Assembly (NCBI GenBank): GCA_003254905.1
Contig: QANU01013744.1
Span: forward strand, 81,955-145,954
Direction of reading: 5' to 3'
DNA from: Nissolia schottii
Taxonomy: Eukaryota > Streptophyta > Magnoliopsida > Fabales > Fabaceae
DNA length: 64,000 nucleotides
A program made the translations under genes and the position numbers. Position 1 is the stretch's first letter, and each line of letters begins with the position of its first letter. Shown piece after piece: positions 27,202 to 39,300 of the stretch. Below the pieces are notes generated by a model that saw only the letters and a program-made list of their open reading frames with translations, searched no databases and was not told the origin of the DNA.

Positions 27202-28090
27202 TGTAATGAAGTGGAATTGAAGAAGCTGAATTATGGAAGTAATTGTATATTTTTGTGTAATTTTTTGTATTTTTCATGTATGAACTACAATAAGAAAGAG
27301 ATAGTAATAGATAGGAATCCTCCTAAGGGAGGAGATGAAACTAAGAGAGAAGAAAGAAATCCTAAAGAGATGTAGAATCAAACTAAATACAAATTCCATA
27401 CCCATTTATTACCTTTCTCCCCCTATTTATACTAATATTGGTCTCTACTAATTGGACCAATTTCTATTTGGGTCTTTATTTACTTAGGTCCATTACAATT
27501 AACGGTACAGGAATGTTACCTCGAAGGTCCGTCAATCTGCCGACGGCTTTCGCTGACGCCATAGCCGAAACCAAATCAGGTCACAACCAGACAATCCTTC
27601 TTCAACCTCCAGCAACTGCTACAACTCCGGCGTTCCTTTGGCGTTCCAAAACTTCGATGCACAAAGAATCCACCAGTAGCCGTGCTCACTCACCATTGAA
27701 CACCGGCAGATCGGCACACAGCAGAACGTGGCTTGAGCTTTCCGAACCACATGGGAAGCGGTAACTGCTAGCATGGTGTTCAATGAAAGCACCATTTGTA
27801 ATGAAGTGAAATTGAAGAAGCTGAATTATGGAAGTAATTGTATATTTTTGTGTAATTTTTTGTATTTTTCATGTATGAACTACAATAAGAAAGATATAGT
27901 GATGGATAGGAATCCTCCTAAGAGAGGAGATGAAACTAAGAGAGAATAAAGAAATCCTAGAGAGAGAGGTAGGATCAAACCAAATACAAATTCCATATCC
28001 CATGTATTACCCTTCTCCCATATTTATACTAATATTGGTCTCTACTAATTAGACTAATTTCTATTTGGGTCTTTATTTACTTAGGTCCAT

Positions 28091-28094
<4 letters not shown>
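27202..28094. mobile_element. TRIM-like LTR retrotransposon, 893 bp
   Basis: Two direct repeats of 296 and 298 bp (27202-27497 and 27797-28094), over 90 percent alike by eye, begin TGTAATGAAGTG and end GGTCCATTACA. The element is flanked by TATAT on both sides, a 5-bp duplication inside AT-rich sequence. Internal domain: 299 bp, distinctly more GC-rich than the surroundings, with no gag or pol. I did not see a standard Met-tRNA primer site next to the left LTR nor a clear polypurine tract before the right one. It fits the terminal-repeat-in-miniature class. Confidence 0.8.

Positions 28095-28132
<38 letters not shown>
28095..28132. repeat. (TA)n microsatellite next to one N
   Basis: An uninterrupted TA run directly after the TRIM right LTR, ending at a single ambiguous base (28133). 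Confidence 0.95.
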
Positions 28133-28133
28133 N

Positions 28134-28759
28134 TCTATTCTGTTTTTGTAAATACAAAGAGCATACAAATGGAAATTATAAGATAACTTTTAAAAGTGTA
28201 TGAAATATGAAGAGTCAAAAAATATAAAAGTGTGTGGAATAATGAAAAGTACCATATAATTATAAATATAAAAGAGCCAATTTTTTTGGTTCACTGTATT
28301 TGCCAATAGTAATAATAATAATAATATTGTTTATTTCTTCTTCCATTTCCACTTATTTACTTAGAAATATTTGACCACCCAATCAATGTCCAATTTTGGC
28401 TAGTTTTCATGATTGCTATCATGTTATGTATTTCACAAGTTCTAGTCCCACATTTGTTAGATCACAAACCTTTTAAGTGTTTATATATCTTTAGTAGTTG
28501 TTGAATTGGTAAAAAGAGTTGAGAAAGGAGTTGGGCTCGCGCGCATGAGTCCAAGCCACTTGGGCTCTTCGAAGTGCAATTCGATGGATTCCCCCCTCCC
28601 CGCGCGCACGATAAAGAGCGTCTCGGTCTTTTTGCAAAGTAATTTTTTGGACTGTTACAACTTACTTAAGAAACCATATTTTCCCATATTTAAATCCTAC
28701 CGCCCATATATGTCGTCCACCAGATCTCCTAACATAACATATAAACAAATAAATTAAAA
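28134..28759. other. Intergenic stretch, no gene seen
   Basis: AT-rich, with a short GC-rich island (CGCGCGCA phrases near 28537-28610) that may already belong to the CACTA element whose end is at 28968. Confidence 0.4.
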
Positions 28760-28968
28760 TTTTTTTTAAAAAATAATTTATTTATTACCGTCGGTTATAT
28801 CCAACGGTAAAGGAAAAAAATATAAACATATTATTATATTACCGGTTTACGTCGGTTTATGCCGCCGGTAATTACCGTCGGTTGTCATTTTCTGATGGTA
28901 AAATTATTACCATCGACAACTTTACCGTGTATCCGCGTCCGACGGTAATAGCCTGTTTTCTTATAGTG
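28760..28968. mobile_element. CACTA element terminus (TACCGTCGG family)
   Basis: About eight copies of TACCGTCGG or its complement with variants (CCGACGGTAA, TACCATCGAC, GATGGTAAA) precede the end at 28968, whose reverse complement reads CACTATAAGAAAACAGG. The left end was not found, so it is a truncated or partly deleted copy. The subterminal motif differs from that of the element at 12.7 kb, so this is a separate CACTA family. Confidence 0.75.
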
Positions 28969-29407
28969 GACCCTTCATTTTAGAAAGTAATGTGAGAGAT
29001 TTTGTCCTTGAATCAATAAAATGAAAGTGTGACCCATTCCTACTTTAAAAGATCTAAATTCCATTTTTGAGGGAGACAAAATAGTCTTTCGCCATACAAA
29101 AAAGGGAACACACAAGTCCCTCAGTTAACACACATGAACAATTAACTCGTTCAATTGACTTTGTTAATTCTACACTAATATAAAATAGTGTTGTTTTATT
29201 ATAACCTTACTCATAATTTGACTCTAACATAGAAAATGAAGTAGTGCGAACTACATAGACATAGGGACTGCAAAGACGTAGAGACATAAAAATAATTGTA
29301 CAAGCACATCAAAATGATATTAGCTTGTACTAGGATTGATCTAACGAAGCCAACTAATGAGTTAAAAATATGCATTTTGGACAAGTTAAACAAGATGAGT
29401 TAATCAA

Positions 29408-29900
29408 TGTAACGACCCAAAAATCCTTACTTGCGAGTAAGAGACTACTTCTCTTAGGAACACTTTTTAAAAAAAATGCATTTTAACTTTAATTAAAAAC
29501 AAATAAAATTTTTCTTTTTTGAATAAACATGAACTCTTTTACAATGAACATAAATGTACTCGATAAAATACATGACTGGTTCGAAGATCTTGCCTATATA
29601 CAATTGAAGCACTCTAGACATGACTTGATTACAAAATAAAATAAAACTAACATGTCCCATAGGTAACTTCACCTCAAGGTGAATTGCTAACTCTTGAATT
29701 TTGACGTCGTTGCACTGACTATAAACACCATGCACTGCTAATGTGCTTCGTAACTTGTAACTAGAGGGGGAGGTTGGGGGTGAGAACTCTAGAGAGAGTC
29801 TAAGGGAATGACCGTCTGCACGGAGCATGAGACAGTTCAAAAACATGACATGCATATGCAATACATAATAAAAACATTTATGTAATAGTAATACGTTACA
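29408..29900. repeat. LTR-like dispersed repeat, copy B
   Basis: Begins TGTAACGACCC and may end CGTTACA at 29900, giving inverted 7-bp ends (TGTAACG/CGTTACA). The adjacent bases ATCAA and TTAAA are not a convincing target duplication. Same-orientation homologue of 23400-23835. Probably a solo LTR of a Ty3/gypsy-like family; its GAGAACTCT segment also resembles one in the 2.65-kb LTR at 53.7 kb. Confidence 0.6.
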
Positions 29901-31022
29901 TTAAAACATAATCTTAAGGGGGGAATGTCCACATAAGTTCGTGAACTTTTTTGCTTTGCCCACATAGGTCCTTGAACTGAAAAAAAAGCCCCTCATAGGT
30001 CCCTGAACTTGTTTTTTTTCCCGGTTCATCCCTCCATCAGTTTGTGACATCATGGTAGCACACATGGCAGTTAACTCACCCTCTCTCTCTCTCTCTCCTA
30101 ATTACTACATCCTAACCTTATATCATTCTTACTCATCATCAGTACTTCAAAAAGACTTCATTTTGCAACATGAAAAATGATGTCATTTTATAAAGTAGAG
30201 AAACGAGCCTCTCACAATTCACATAACCCCAAACCCATTTCACATTCCCACTCACCTTCGTTGTTCACCGCCTGCCCCAACCCTATCCTCTCCGTTGTTT
30301 CCCTCAATTATCGTATCTACATCATCACACACTCACCGTCACCCATTTCATACAAGAAAAAGAAGAGTGAGAAAGCGGAAGTGTTGTGGTCGAAGGTGAG
30401 CTAGGAAACCCGAGGAAGATTCACTACAATCCGATGTTAGCTTTCCATGTCACATAATTCATATTTTTGTGGTCCCTTGTTGTTGTTAGAGTGTTGTAGT
30501 ATTTTTTAAAGTGTTGTGGGACAATGTTGTATTTCTTTAGTTGTGGGGTTATGGTTTTTAAAGATGATTTTGCATGAGGATGGGGATGGGGATGTAATGG
30601 TGGTCCCTAAAACAGAGAATCTGTCATGTGAAAAATTGTGGGGTCATGAAGCAGAGAAATCATGAGATTGTGGGTTTTTGTACTAATGCATTGTTAAATT
30701 ACTCTACTTGTGGTGTAAGAAAACATGTAAATGATTATGGGACCACAAAAGTTTGGTCTACTTGTGGGACAAAAAAACATGAAAATGACTATGGGGCCAC
30801 AAAAATTTTCACATCCCTATGTCATTTTCCATGTGTTGTTATAAAAATTTCATGTTTGAAAAAAGTCGTTGATGTTTACAAAGTTTAGACATTCACACTT
30901 AATATAAAAGTCCAACTCTTTTTTTATTGTTTTATGGTCCATATTTGAACATATTTTGACTTGATCATATCCTTAACAAGTATAAAATGTATGACTTTTA
31001 AAATGTTCAATCAAATTGGAAA

Positions 31023-32705
31023 GAGATGTTAATGTTAAAATTTTATTGTTGTTTATTTCATATGGCAAAATATCTTGTCTCTATTTACCATCAGGGGGGT
31101 AAATTTTGTAGGGACCGGGATGGTGTGCTTGTGTACAACGGTGGAAAAGTGAAGAAGTTTTCCCATATAGATGTTGATTATGTCATACATAAAGACTTGG
31201 TAATCCTATTGATAGATGACCCATAGTACAAAGAGTATAAACTAATGTTATGGTGCAATATGAATAACATTGATCTCGAGTCAGGTCTGAAGCCATTGGA
31301 AAGGAATAATGGCATCAATCAGATAGTTGATGCAGTGCTTCATAACCCTGATTCCACAAAAGTATTTATTTATTTCCAGCACCCTAAACCAAAGAGTGTA
31401 GAAATAGTTAATGAAGTTGAAGATAATGATGGAGTATTGACAGATTCATCGGAATTCTTTTGACAATGTAGAGGATGAGTCTATAGGCCTCCACTCCATG
31501 GTTATGAGACTTCAGAAAGATTTGATGCATTGAGAAGACATTAGATAGGAAGAAAACAACACTGAATAAGAAGAAAATAACACCAAAGATGAAGACTTCA
31601 ACTCTGAAAAAGAAGAAAACAACTCTGAAAAAGAAAATGACTAGAAGAAGACTACAAATAAGTTCAAAGCCCTTAAGAAGAAAAATGAAGATGTTGGGAT
31701 AGAAGAAAATGCTAGAGGAGATCTTAATGGAAATGAGGAAGGTGATTCAGATGAGGTAGGTTCAGGTGTAGGTGTTGCACCTACTATGACAGGTGTAGGA
31801 GTGACTAACCTTGATTCTTATCTTAACTTAACCTACGAGTATGAGTCAGAGCATTTGCATACCCCTGCATCAAATGAAGATAAGGGTAATGGAAAAGGTA
31901 TATGGCTAGAATTTAATGAACAATATGCATTCGGCCACATTACTTTAGACTTTGGTATGTTTTTTTACTACCATCGACCAGTTTAGGGTAGGATTAAAAA
32001 TTTTCACAATTGTCATGGGAAGAGAGTTGAGGTATGTTAAAAAAGACAGACATAGGGTTAGAGCTTAGTGTATTAGTAAAGGTGTGAGTGAAAAATTTAT
32101 TGTGCTTGGAGTAGCTGTGAAAAATGCCTTCAAATCAAGACCTATAAAAATGTATGCACATGTATCAGGACATCTAGGAACAAGCAAGCTGATAAAGAAT
32201 GGGCAACTCATAAATTGGTCGATAGGTTACAGACACACAAGAAGCTTAGCAAAGTGGAGGACTTTGAGTACATGAAGGAAGAGTTCAATGTGCCCTTATG
32301 TGATTAGAAAATTTATATGGCATTACAGAGAGTGAGACAGTTAGTTGAAGGAAACAAAAAAGAGCAGTATGGTAAGGTCAAAGACTACCTTGATGAGATA
32401 TTAGGGAGTAATCTAGTTATCACAACATTGATGAGTGTCAATCAACAACCCTAAGCCCCCCCATTATTTGACAAATTGTACATTTTCTTAGAGGATTGTA
32501 AGAATGGTTTCTTGGCTAGTTGTAGGCCACTGATTGCTCTTGATGGGTGTTTTTTGAAGGGATATTATGTGGTCAGTTGTTGTCTACTATGACATAGGAT
32601 GCCAACAATCACTTCTTTATGATTGCTTTATGCAGACTTCGATATGGAGACAAAGGCTAACTGGAAATGGTTCTTAAAACTTCTTACATAGGACTTGGTC
32701 ACCAG
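31023..32705 (+). pseudogene. MuDR/MULE transposase, truncated and frame-broken
   Basis: N-terminal part at 31023-31460 (MAKYLVSIYHQGG, FCRDRDGVLVYNGGKVKKF, INQIVDAVLHNP). Then an E/K-rich linker (31540-31730) with many stops, and a block matching the MuDR N-terminal domain (KTYKNVCTC, KEWATHKLVDR, DFEYMKEEFNVP, VRQLVEGNKKEQYGKV; about 32090-32370). Last is the start of the catalytic MULE domain at about 32465-32570: LEDCKNGFLASCRPLIALDG, where the aspartate of LDG is the first DDE residue. Frameshifts follow (ANNHFF, NWKWFL) and the remaining DDE portion and zinc finger are missing. It cannot encode an active enzyme. A 31-bp tandem duplication sits at 32676-32740. Confidence 0.8.
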
Positions 32706-32740
32706 ATGTAAAACTTCTTACATAGGACTTGGTCACCAGA
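32676..32740. repeat. 31-bp tandem duplication in the MULE
   Basis: A 31-base segment starting AAAACTTCTTACATAGG is repeated after 3 bases (32676-32706 and 32710-32740), identical by eye. It falls at the point where transposase similarity ends. Confidence 0.9.
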
Positions 32741-34727
32741 AGTATTCTTGACTTTGTATCCGATTAGCAAAAAGTACAAGAGTTGTCTTTTTATTGCTTA
32801 CTTAGTTTAGTTAATTGTAAAATCTGTTTTGGTGCTTATTATGTAAATAGGCTATTTACATTCACTCATATTTCCATTCTTACTATGTAAATAGGGTATT
32901 TACATTTACTTTTATTTCTAAGGCCTAATCCCTGTATTGCAGGAAGTAATGACACATTCACCCCACTGAAACTATGTGCTTCATATATCGAAAAACTTGG
33001 CTAATTAGTAGGGAGAGAAGCAAATAAGAAACATGGTCTGGAAGTGTGCAAAGTGCACAACAATTCCAGAATTTAATATGTTTTTTTGATCCTTCTAAAG
33101 CCTCATAACTAGGGGTGGAGGCTTATAGACCTCATCCTCTACACTATCATAAGAATCTGTCAATTCTGTCAATGCCCCCATCATCATCTTCAGCTTCATT
33201 AACTATTTTCTACACTCTTTGGTTCAAGGTGCTGGAAATAAGTAGACACTTCTGTGAAATCAAGGTTATGAAGCACTACATCAACCATCTGATTGATGTT
33301 GTTATCCCTTTACAACGGCTTCAAACCTGACTTGAGATCAATGTTGTTCTGATTGCATCATAACATTAGTTCATACTCTTTATACTCTAGGTTGTCCGTA
33401 AACAGTGTTACCAAGTCTTTGTAGTTGACATAATCAACATCTATACGGGGAAATTTCTTCACTTTTTCACCCTTGTACACAAGCACACCATCTCGGTCTC
33501 TACAAAATTCACCCCTGTGATGGTAAATGGGGAAAAGATATTTTGCCATCTGAAACAAACAACAGTAAAATTTTAACATTAACATCTCTTTCCAATTTGA
33601 TTGAGCATGTTGAAAGTCATGCATTTTATACTTGTTAAGGATACTATAAAGTCAAAATATGTTCAAATATGAACCATAAAACAATAAAAAAAGGAGTTGG
33701 GCTTTTATATTGAATGTGATTGTCTACACTTTATAAACATTAACAAATTTATCCAACCCTGGAATTTTTATAACAGCACATGGAAAATGACATAGGGATG
33801 TGAAAAATTTTGTGGTTCCATAGTTATTTTCATGTTTTTTTATACCACAAGCAAAGCAAAATTTGGTGGCCCCATAGTCATTTTCATGTTTTTTTTACAC
33901 TACAAGCAGGGCAATTTTATAATGCATTAGTGTAAAAACCCATAATGTCTCATGATTTCTCTACTTCAGGACCCACTATCACATTCCCAATAATTTTTCA
34001 CATGTCAATTTCTCTACTTTAGGGAACCCCATTACATCCTCATCCCCATGTATCATCATCTTTAAAAATCCTAACCCCACAACAGTACAAGAACAACATT
34101 GTCCCACAATACTTTAAACAACTGCTACAACACTCTAAGAGCAACAAGGGACCACAACAATATGAAGTATGAGACATGGAAAGCTAACCTCATATTGTAA
34201 TGAATCTTCCTCGGCTTTCCTAGCTTACCTCGGAGCACAACACTTTTGCTTTCTCACTCTTCTTTTGCTTGTGCGAAATGGATGACAGTAAGTGCGTGAT
34301 GATGGAGATGCGATAATTGAGGGAATCAACGAAGAGGAGAGGGTTGGGGCATGCAGTGAACAAGAAAAGTCAGTGGGAGTGTGAAATGGGTTTAGGATTA
34401 GTGTAAATTGTGAGAGACTTGTTTCTCTACTTTACAAAATGACATCATTTTGCATGTTGTAAAAGGAAGTCGTTTTGAAGTGTTGATGATTAATAGGAAA
34501 GAGATAAGGTAGGGATGCAATGATTAGGACAGGGAGGGCGAGTTAATGACCACCTGTGTTGCCGTGACGTTGCAAATTGACGGAGGGCTAAACAGGGGAA
34601 ACAGACAAGTTTAGGGACATACGAGGGGCTTTTGTTTTTGTTCAGAGACCTATGTGAGCAACACAAAAAAGTTCAAGAACCTATGTTGGCATTTCCCCTC
34701 AAGAAGGCTAAAGAATGATTTAAAAAA

Positions 34728-35258
34728 GAGATAATGCTCATTTTGGTTCTTGAAAGTGTAAGCTTAAGTCATTTTGGTCCTTGAAATTTAAAATTTGACT
34801 TTTTAATCTCTAAAATTATAAGTTGTAGGTCAAATTAGTCCCTCATTTGATATCATTATTGTATTGTCACTTTGGTTCATTGATTTATCACATTAAAAGG
34901 GACAATAACAATAATTAAGATTGCAAATAAATTGTAGCTGCACTTGAAACTATAAATGAGGTCACCAAAGTAGTTATGGTGGTAAATGAAGCTGCAATAA
35001 CAACTAATATTTGTAACTCCAAATGTTGTCACAATTATATTTTTAGTCTTTAGTGTTACTACACAGTTTATGTTATTATCACATTCTCATTTAATGTGAA
35101 AAATTAGTGAATACATGACAATACAATAATGATAATGAATTGAGGGATAAATTTAACCTGCAACTTACAATTTCAAGGATTAAAAAGTCAAATCTTGAAT
35201 TTCGAGGACCAAAGTGGCTCGAGCTTACACTTTCTAGAACTAAAATGAACATTTTTCC
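34728..35258. mobile_element. MULE-type MITE, 531 bp, with 10-bp target duplication
   Basis: Arms of about 150 bp pair as inverted repeats (ATAATGCTCATTTTGGTTC..., TTTTTAATC, AAGTTGTAGGTC, GTATTGTCAC). ATTTAAAAAA flanks both ends (34718-34727 and 35259-35268). It begins 30 bp outside the right end of the large MULE. No coding capacity. Confidence 0.8.
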
Positions 35259-35268
35259 ATTTAAAAAA

Positions 35269-36331
35269 AGATGTTGATTAGTCACATAGAAAATTAAGCA
35301 ATAATTTTAGTAGTGTGTATGAGTATATGAGAGTAGGAGACTCGTATTCAAATAGTGCATTGAGTGTATAAACTATATAAATATAAAAGCTCACCCATAA
35401 ACCAAAAAAAAAAATTGTAAAAGAAATTAAAATTTACAAAAAGGAAACAAATAGTAAGATTTGCTTATACTTGTGGTTTCTTGCAAGTCTTGTAGTTGTT
35501 CTTGCAGGGGAAAACAACTTGGTGGAGTAAAGACTTCATGAGGCAATAGAGGACATTCAGTTGTGGTTAATTGTCTCATAGTGGTAAGCAAATTGGAAGG
35601 AGGCAAGAGGAGTGGCGAGTGGAGGCGGAGCTAGGTCTATGGAGGCAGAGGTGGGTGGAGCTAGAGTTGGGGGAGAGTTCGGCGCGCATGTTTCGGAGAT
35701 AGGGAAGTTTTCTGCGTGCATTGAGTGTGGTGCACGATTTCAATCTGCGTCTCTCTCTCCCTCTTTCTCCAAAAATGCTGAAGTTAATGAGTTTTTAATG
35801 GGATGATGAGATGTCAAAATAATAATTTTCGATGTATTTCATTTTAGAATGTATGACAGAGATTGTTCAAATAAAACCCTCTACTTTTTCCTAACAAAAG
35901 TAGAGGATCCCGTCCATTCAAACAACACCCTCTCTACCTTCTCCTAGTAACATTAAAAAACCTGAATCCGAGCAGTATTTATCAAAAGGAAAAGCGATTC
36001 TTCATCATCAACTAATTAAGATCGTTGTAACTCCAATCTTCTATGTATTAATTAATAATTGTAATACTACTATATTATAAAATATTAATGTCGTAAGTAG
36101 GCTTGAAACAAAAATAAAATTTAAATAGAAAGATATTTATGGTTTCAGACAATAATGATTTTAATTTTAATATATTATTTATGTTATATATTATCATTTA
36201 ATTATGTAATGTTATAATATTAAACAATTGAAATTTTATGAATTTATGTACCGAAATGTGGCCGTTAGGAAGGTGGGAAAGGTCAGAAGCTGAATTGGAT
36301 TTTCCGTTACTGAAAAAGAGCGACATTACAT
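35269..36331. other. Upstream region of the 5-FCL gene, no other gene seen
   Basis: No further coding exon recognised. The GGAGGC-rich segment at 35594-35680 looks like low-complexity sequence. The FCL promoter should lie in the last few hundred bases; I could not pick a TATA box with confidence. Confidence 0.45.
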
Positions 36332-39300
36332 ATGCTCCGAAGAAGAGTAACAAGTGCTGGCACCGTCGGCGTAGATATTATGGTGAACGCAGCCAAGCTG
36401 GTTTTCATCAACCAAGTGCGCACCATAGCATCACCCCCGTCCCCTGCTAACCTGCGCCCTCCCTCATCCTCCACCACCACCGCCCGCTCCATGAACAACA
36501 ACCACGAGCCTCACCTCCATCACCTCTTTCAGCAGAAGAATTCTCTCCGATCCAAAATACGCACGCGCCTCAAAAACTTGGACCCCCTTCTCAAGTCTCA
36601 AGAAGGTTAAGGGTTTTTTTTTTTTTTTTTTCTTTTCCTTTTTGTTATCTGTTTGTGATGAAATGGTTGAATGAAATACCCTGCCACACCAAAGCATCTA
36701 TTTCTGTGTGTATATATATTTAATTTCAGTTAACTTTAAGTCACTCAATATTTTATGGGGCTTTTGATTTTGAGTTCAATAATTGTTAATTTGTTATTGT
36801 TGTCGAAATATAGTTGGAATTTTAGTATTTTAGCAAACAATAGAGGTGCTACAATGGGAACAAGAATTTTAAGGGACGGAAATAGATCCCTAAAAATGTT
36901 TATAAGAAAATTAGAGAGGTCCTTGAGTGTTTATCTTCGCCATACCTGGAGCAATTGCTCGATGGAAAGGCCTAGACTGGATTCTCTCCAGGATAAGATG
37001 TGGTTATCCTCAGGAACTCGTCCACATGCAGTCCCTAGCAATGATGAGCAGCCAAATAGCCAAATCTTGTTCCAAAATTGGAGGAGCAACCGCGGCTGTG
37101 GGGGGTGACCGCACGGAGCTTGGAAACAGGAAGCAAACAGGAGCCGGAAAATTGCAGGGAGAAGAAGAAGGAGCACAGTTGCTTATTTATGACGTTCTAC
37201 TGTTCTAGCTTGCCACAGTCAAGTAGGCAAGTGGCACAAGACACATGTCTCCCAACGGTCACGTGCACGTGCGTGATATGACAAGGTGAGGCGGCGCACA
37301 AGATATGGTCAAGCCTAAGTCAACATTGCTAGTCCAATACCAAAGTATTTAATGGAGAACCATGTCTCCTCATAAAGTTTTCCTTTAGCCCACTCCAAGC
37401 AACGTGGGACTTGGCTTTCCCACCAAACCAAAGACTAAGTTTAAAATACACTTTAGACCCTTTATTTCCAACAGTTATTAATCCATGAATTGTCAGAAAT
37501 AAAAATCACACGGCATACAAAAAACATATATTAAATGCACAACTCCAATAGCACTATCTAGTTAGAATTATAGAAGTTAAGTTTTGTAGTTATAAATCTG
37601 ACAATGTGAGATTTGATGAATACCTTTTGAGCACACTGATCTGTTGCTACTCTGTTGTTATGAGCTGCTTATGAGTATGTGTTGCTTTTGTTGTTATGGC
37701 TGTGTAATGATTCTCTCTCTTTCTTTTGGGGATGATTTTCTCAGATGATGCTATTCAGCAAGCTGTTTTAGAAGCTCCATGGTTCAAGAGCAGTAGCAGC
37801 ATATGTGGTTATATAAGCTCTGATGCTTTACGAGAAGTAGATACATCAAGAGTTGTGTCAAATATCTTATCTAACACTGCAACAGGTATGTCAAATATAC
37901 ATAATGCAATAATCTAATACCCGGTCTGGCTTTTCCATTCTCAAATATTTTGCGTTTAGAAGAGTTTTTCCTTCCCCTTACTGCGAATTAGGTAGATTGG
38001 GTTACGAAATAGGTGCAGTTGCACCTTGATTATTTGTAATAAATATATTTTGTCTTTTCTTTTATTCTCTCTTGTTTTGATTTGGTATTGGGGTTTAGTA
38101 TTTTTATGTCAGACATGAATGTTTTGACCAGATAATGAACAAATATCAATGATTAATAGAGCTTTAACATCAACAAGTAATGAACTTGTTTGATTTATGT
38201 TTTCAATCCATTTCCTATTTTTTAGGATTTTATAAAGAAAATAGTGAAAACAAGAAACAAATGTTTTCTTGTTTTCAATGTTTCCTTCACTAAGTCATGA
38301 AAAAGATAAAACCAATTGAAAACAGGAAATAAAAAACAAAAAGCAAAAGGAACAAATCAGGACATCTGCTGGTCATGATACGATTCATTTACATTTGGGT
38401 TTGCTCTAATGTGTCCGCTATGCTACCATGAGTTGTAGATACTAGATAACTAAAGTTTGAGTGAAAGTTCATTCTTGGGCAACCACATGTCATGTATGTG
38501 CCGTTACATCTTTGAGATTCTTACATCTCATTTTCGACTGAAGAGGGTCAGGGTCATATACAGATGAAGAAAAGACTTTATTTACCGCGTGTAGAGGACA
38601 AAAACAGCAACATGAGAATGCTTAAGATATCAAGTTATGATGATCTGGTTCTCAGCTCAATGAACATTTTGGAGCCAACTGTAGTCGATTGCAATGGGAA
38701 TCCACGTGAAGATGGTATGACCTATAAGTATCTTCTTGTAGCATGTTTTTTCACTGTACAAATGCTTCTGTTTTTCTCTCTTTTTGTGAAATTGCATTTT
38801 GAACAATATATCGGGAATTGTTATTGCAGAATGTTGGTAACATAATTCCTTTTAGCAGTGCTTTCCTTTGTGTTTGATAGTAATTTTGGGTTACAACTAG
38901 GGTGATTATGCATTGTATGAGCATTAGTTATATTTTCTCACAAGATTTGAGTGTATACTGGCATGGATCAGGGACAAAACATGAGTTTGGCTTTCGTGGT
39001 GGCCATTTCAGTTTTTAATGGAGTTAAAATATTAAGAAATATCAGAAGAAACAGAACCATTGAATGGAGTGACCTTAGTCACTGTTAAGTCCCCTGATAT
39101 TGATTCAAATTGTTATTAATTCCCTCTATAAGGTACATGTAAGAAAGCTGTTAGAGGGAGAGGTGAGAGGGAATATAAGCAAGGAGGGGTGCTGAGGGGG
39201 ATCATCTCAGAATTGGGAAGGAATTGGACTTGGGAGAGTTTCTAGGTCTCTTGAATAACTAGAACCTTTTGTGTTCTGTGAGTGTGAATAATACACATGA

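Larger units (their letters stand above)
29920..34698 (+). mobile_element. Mutator-like element (MULE) with about 1.5-kb inverted repeats
   Basis: Left end GGGGAATGTCCACATAAG at 29920; right end, in reverse complement, GGGGAAATGCCAACATAGG at 34698. The arms (about 29920-31470 and 33110-34698) match over their whole length with scattered changes, including a GTAAAGTAGAGAAAC block, a CCCCAACCCT block, GAAGATTCA and the coding stretch FCRDRDGVLVY. Flanking 9-mers ATCTTAAGG and TCAAGAAGG agree only partly, a worn target duplication at best. The unique centre holds the rest of a MuDR-type transposase. Confidence 0.85.

Noticed and set aside
27202..28094. Retrozyme (LTRs with hammerhead ribozyme)
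   Set aside because: Size would fit, but I could not find a CTGATGA core with a properly spaced GAAA in either LTR.
23836..29407. A single full-length LTR retrotransposon between the two LTR-like repeats
   Set aside because: No gag, pol or primer-binding site seen in between and no clear target duplication; kept only as a possibility.
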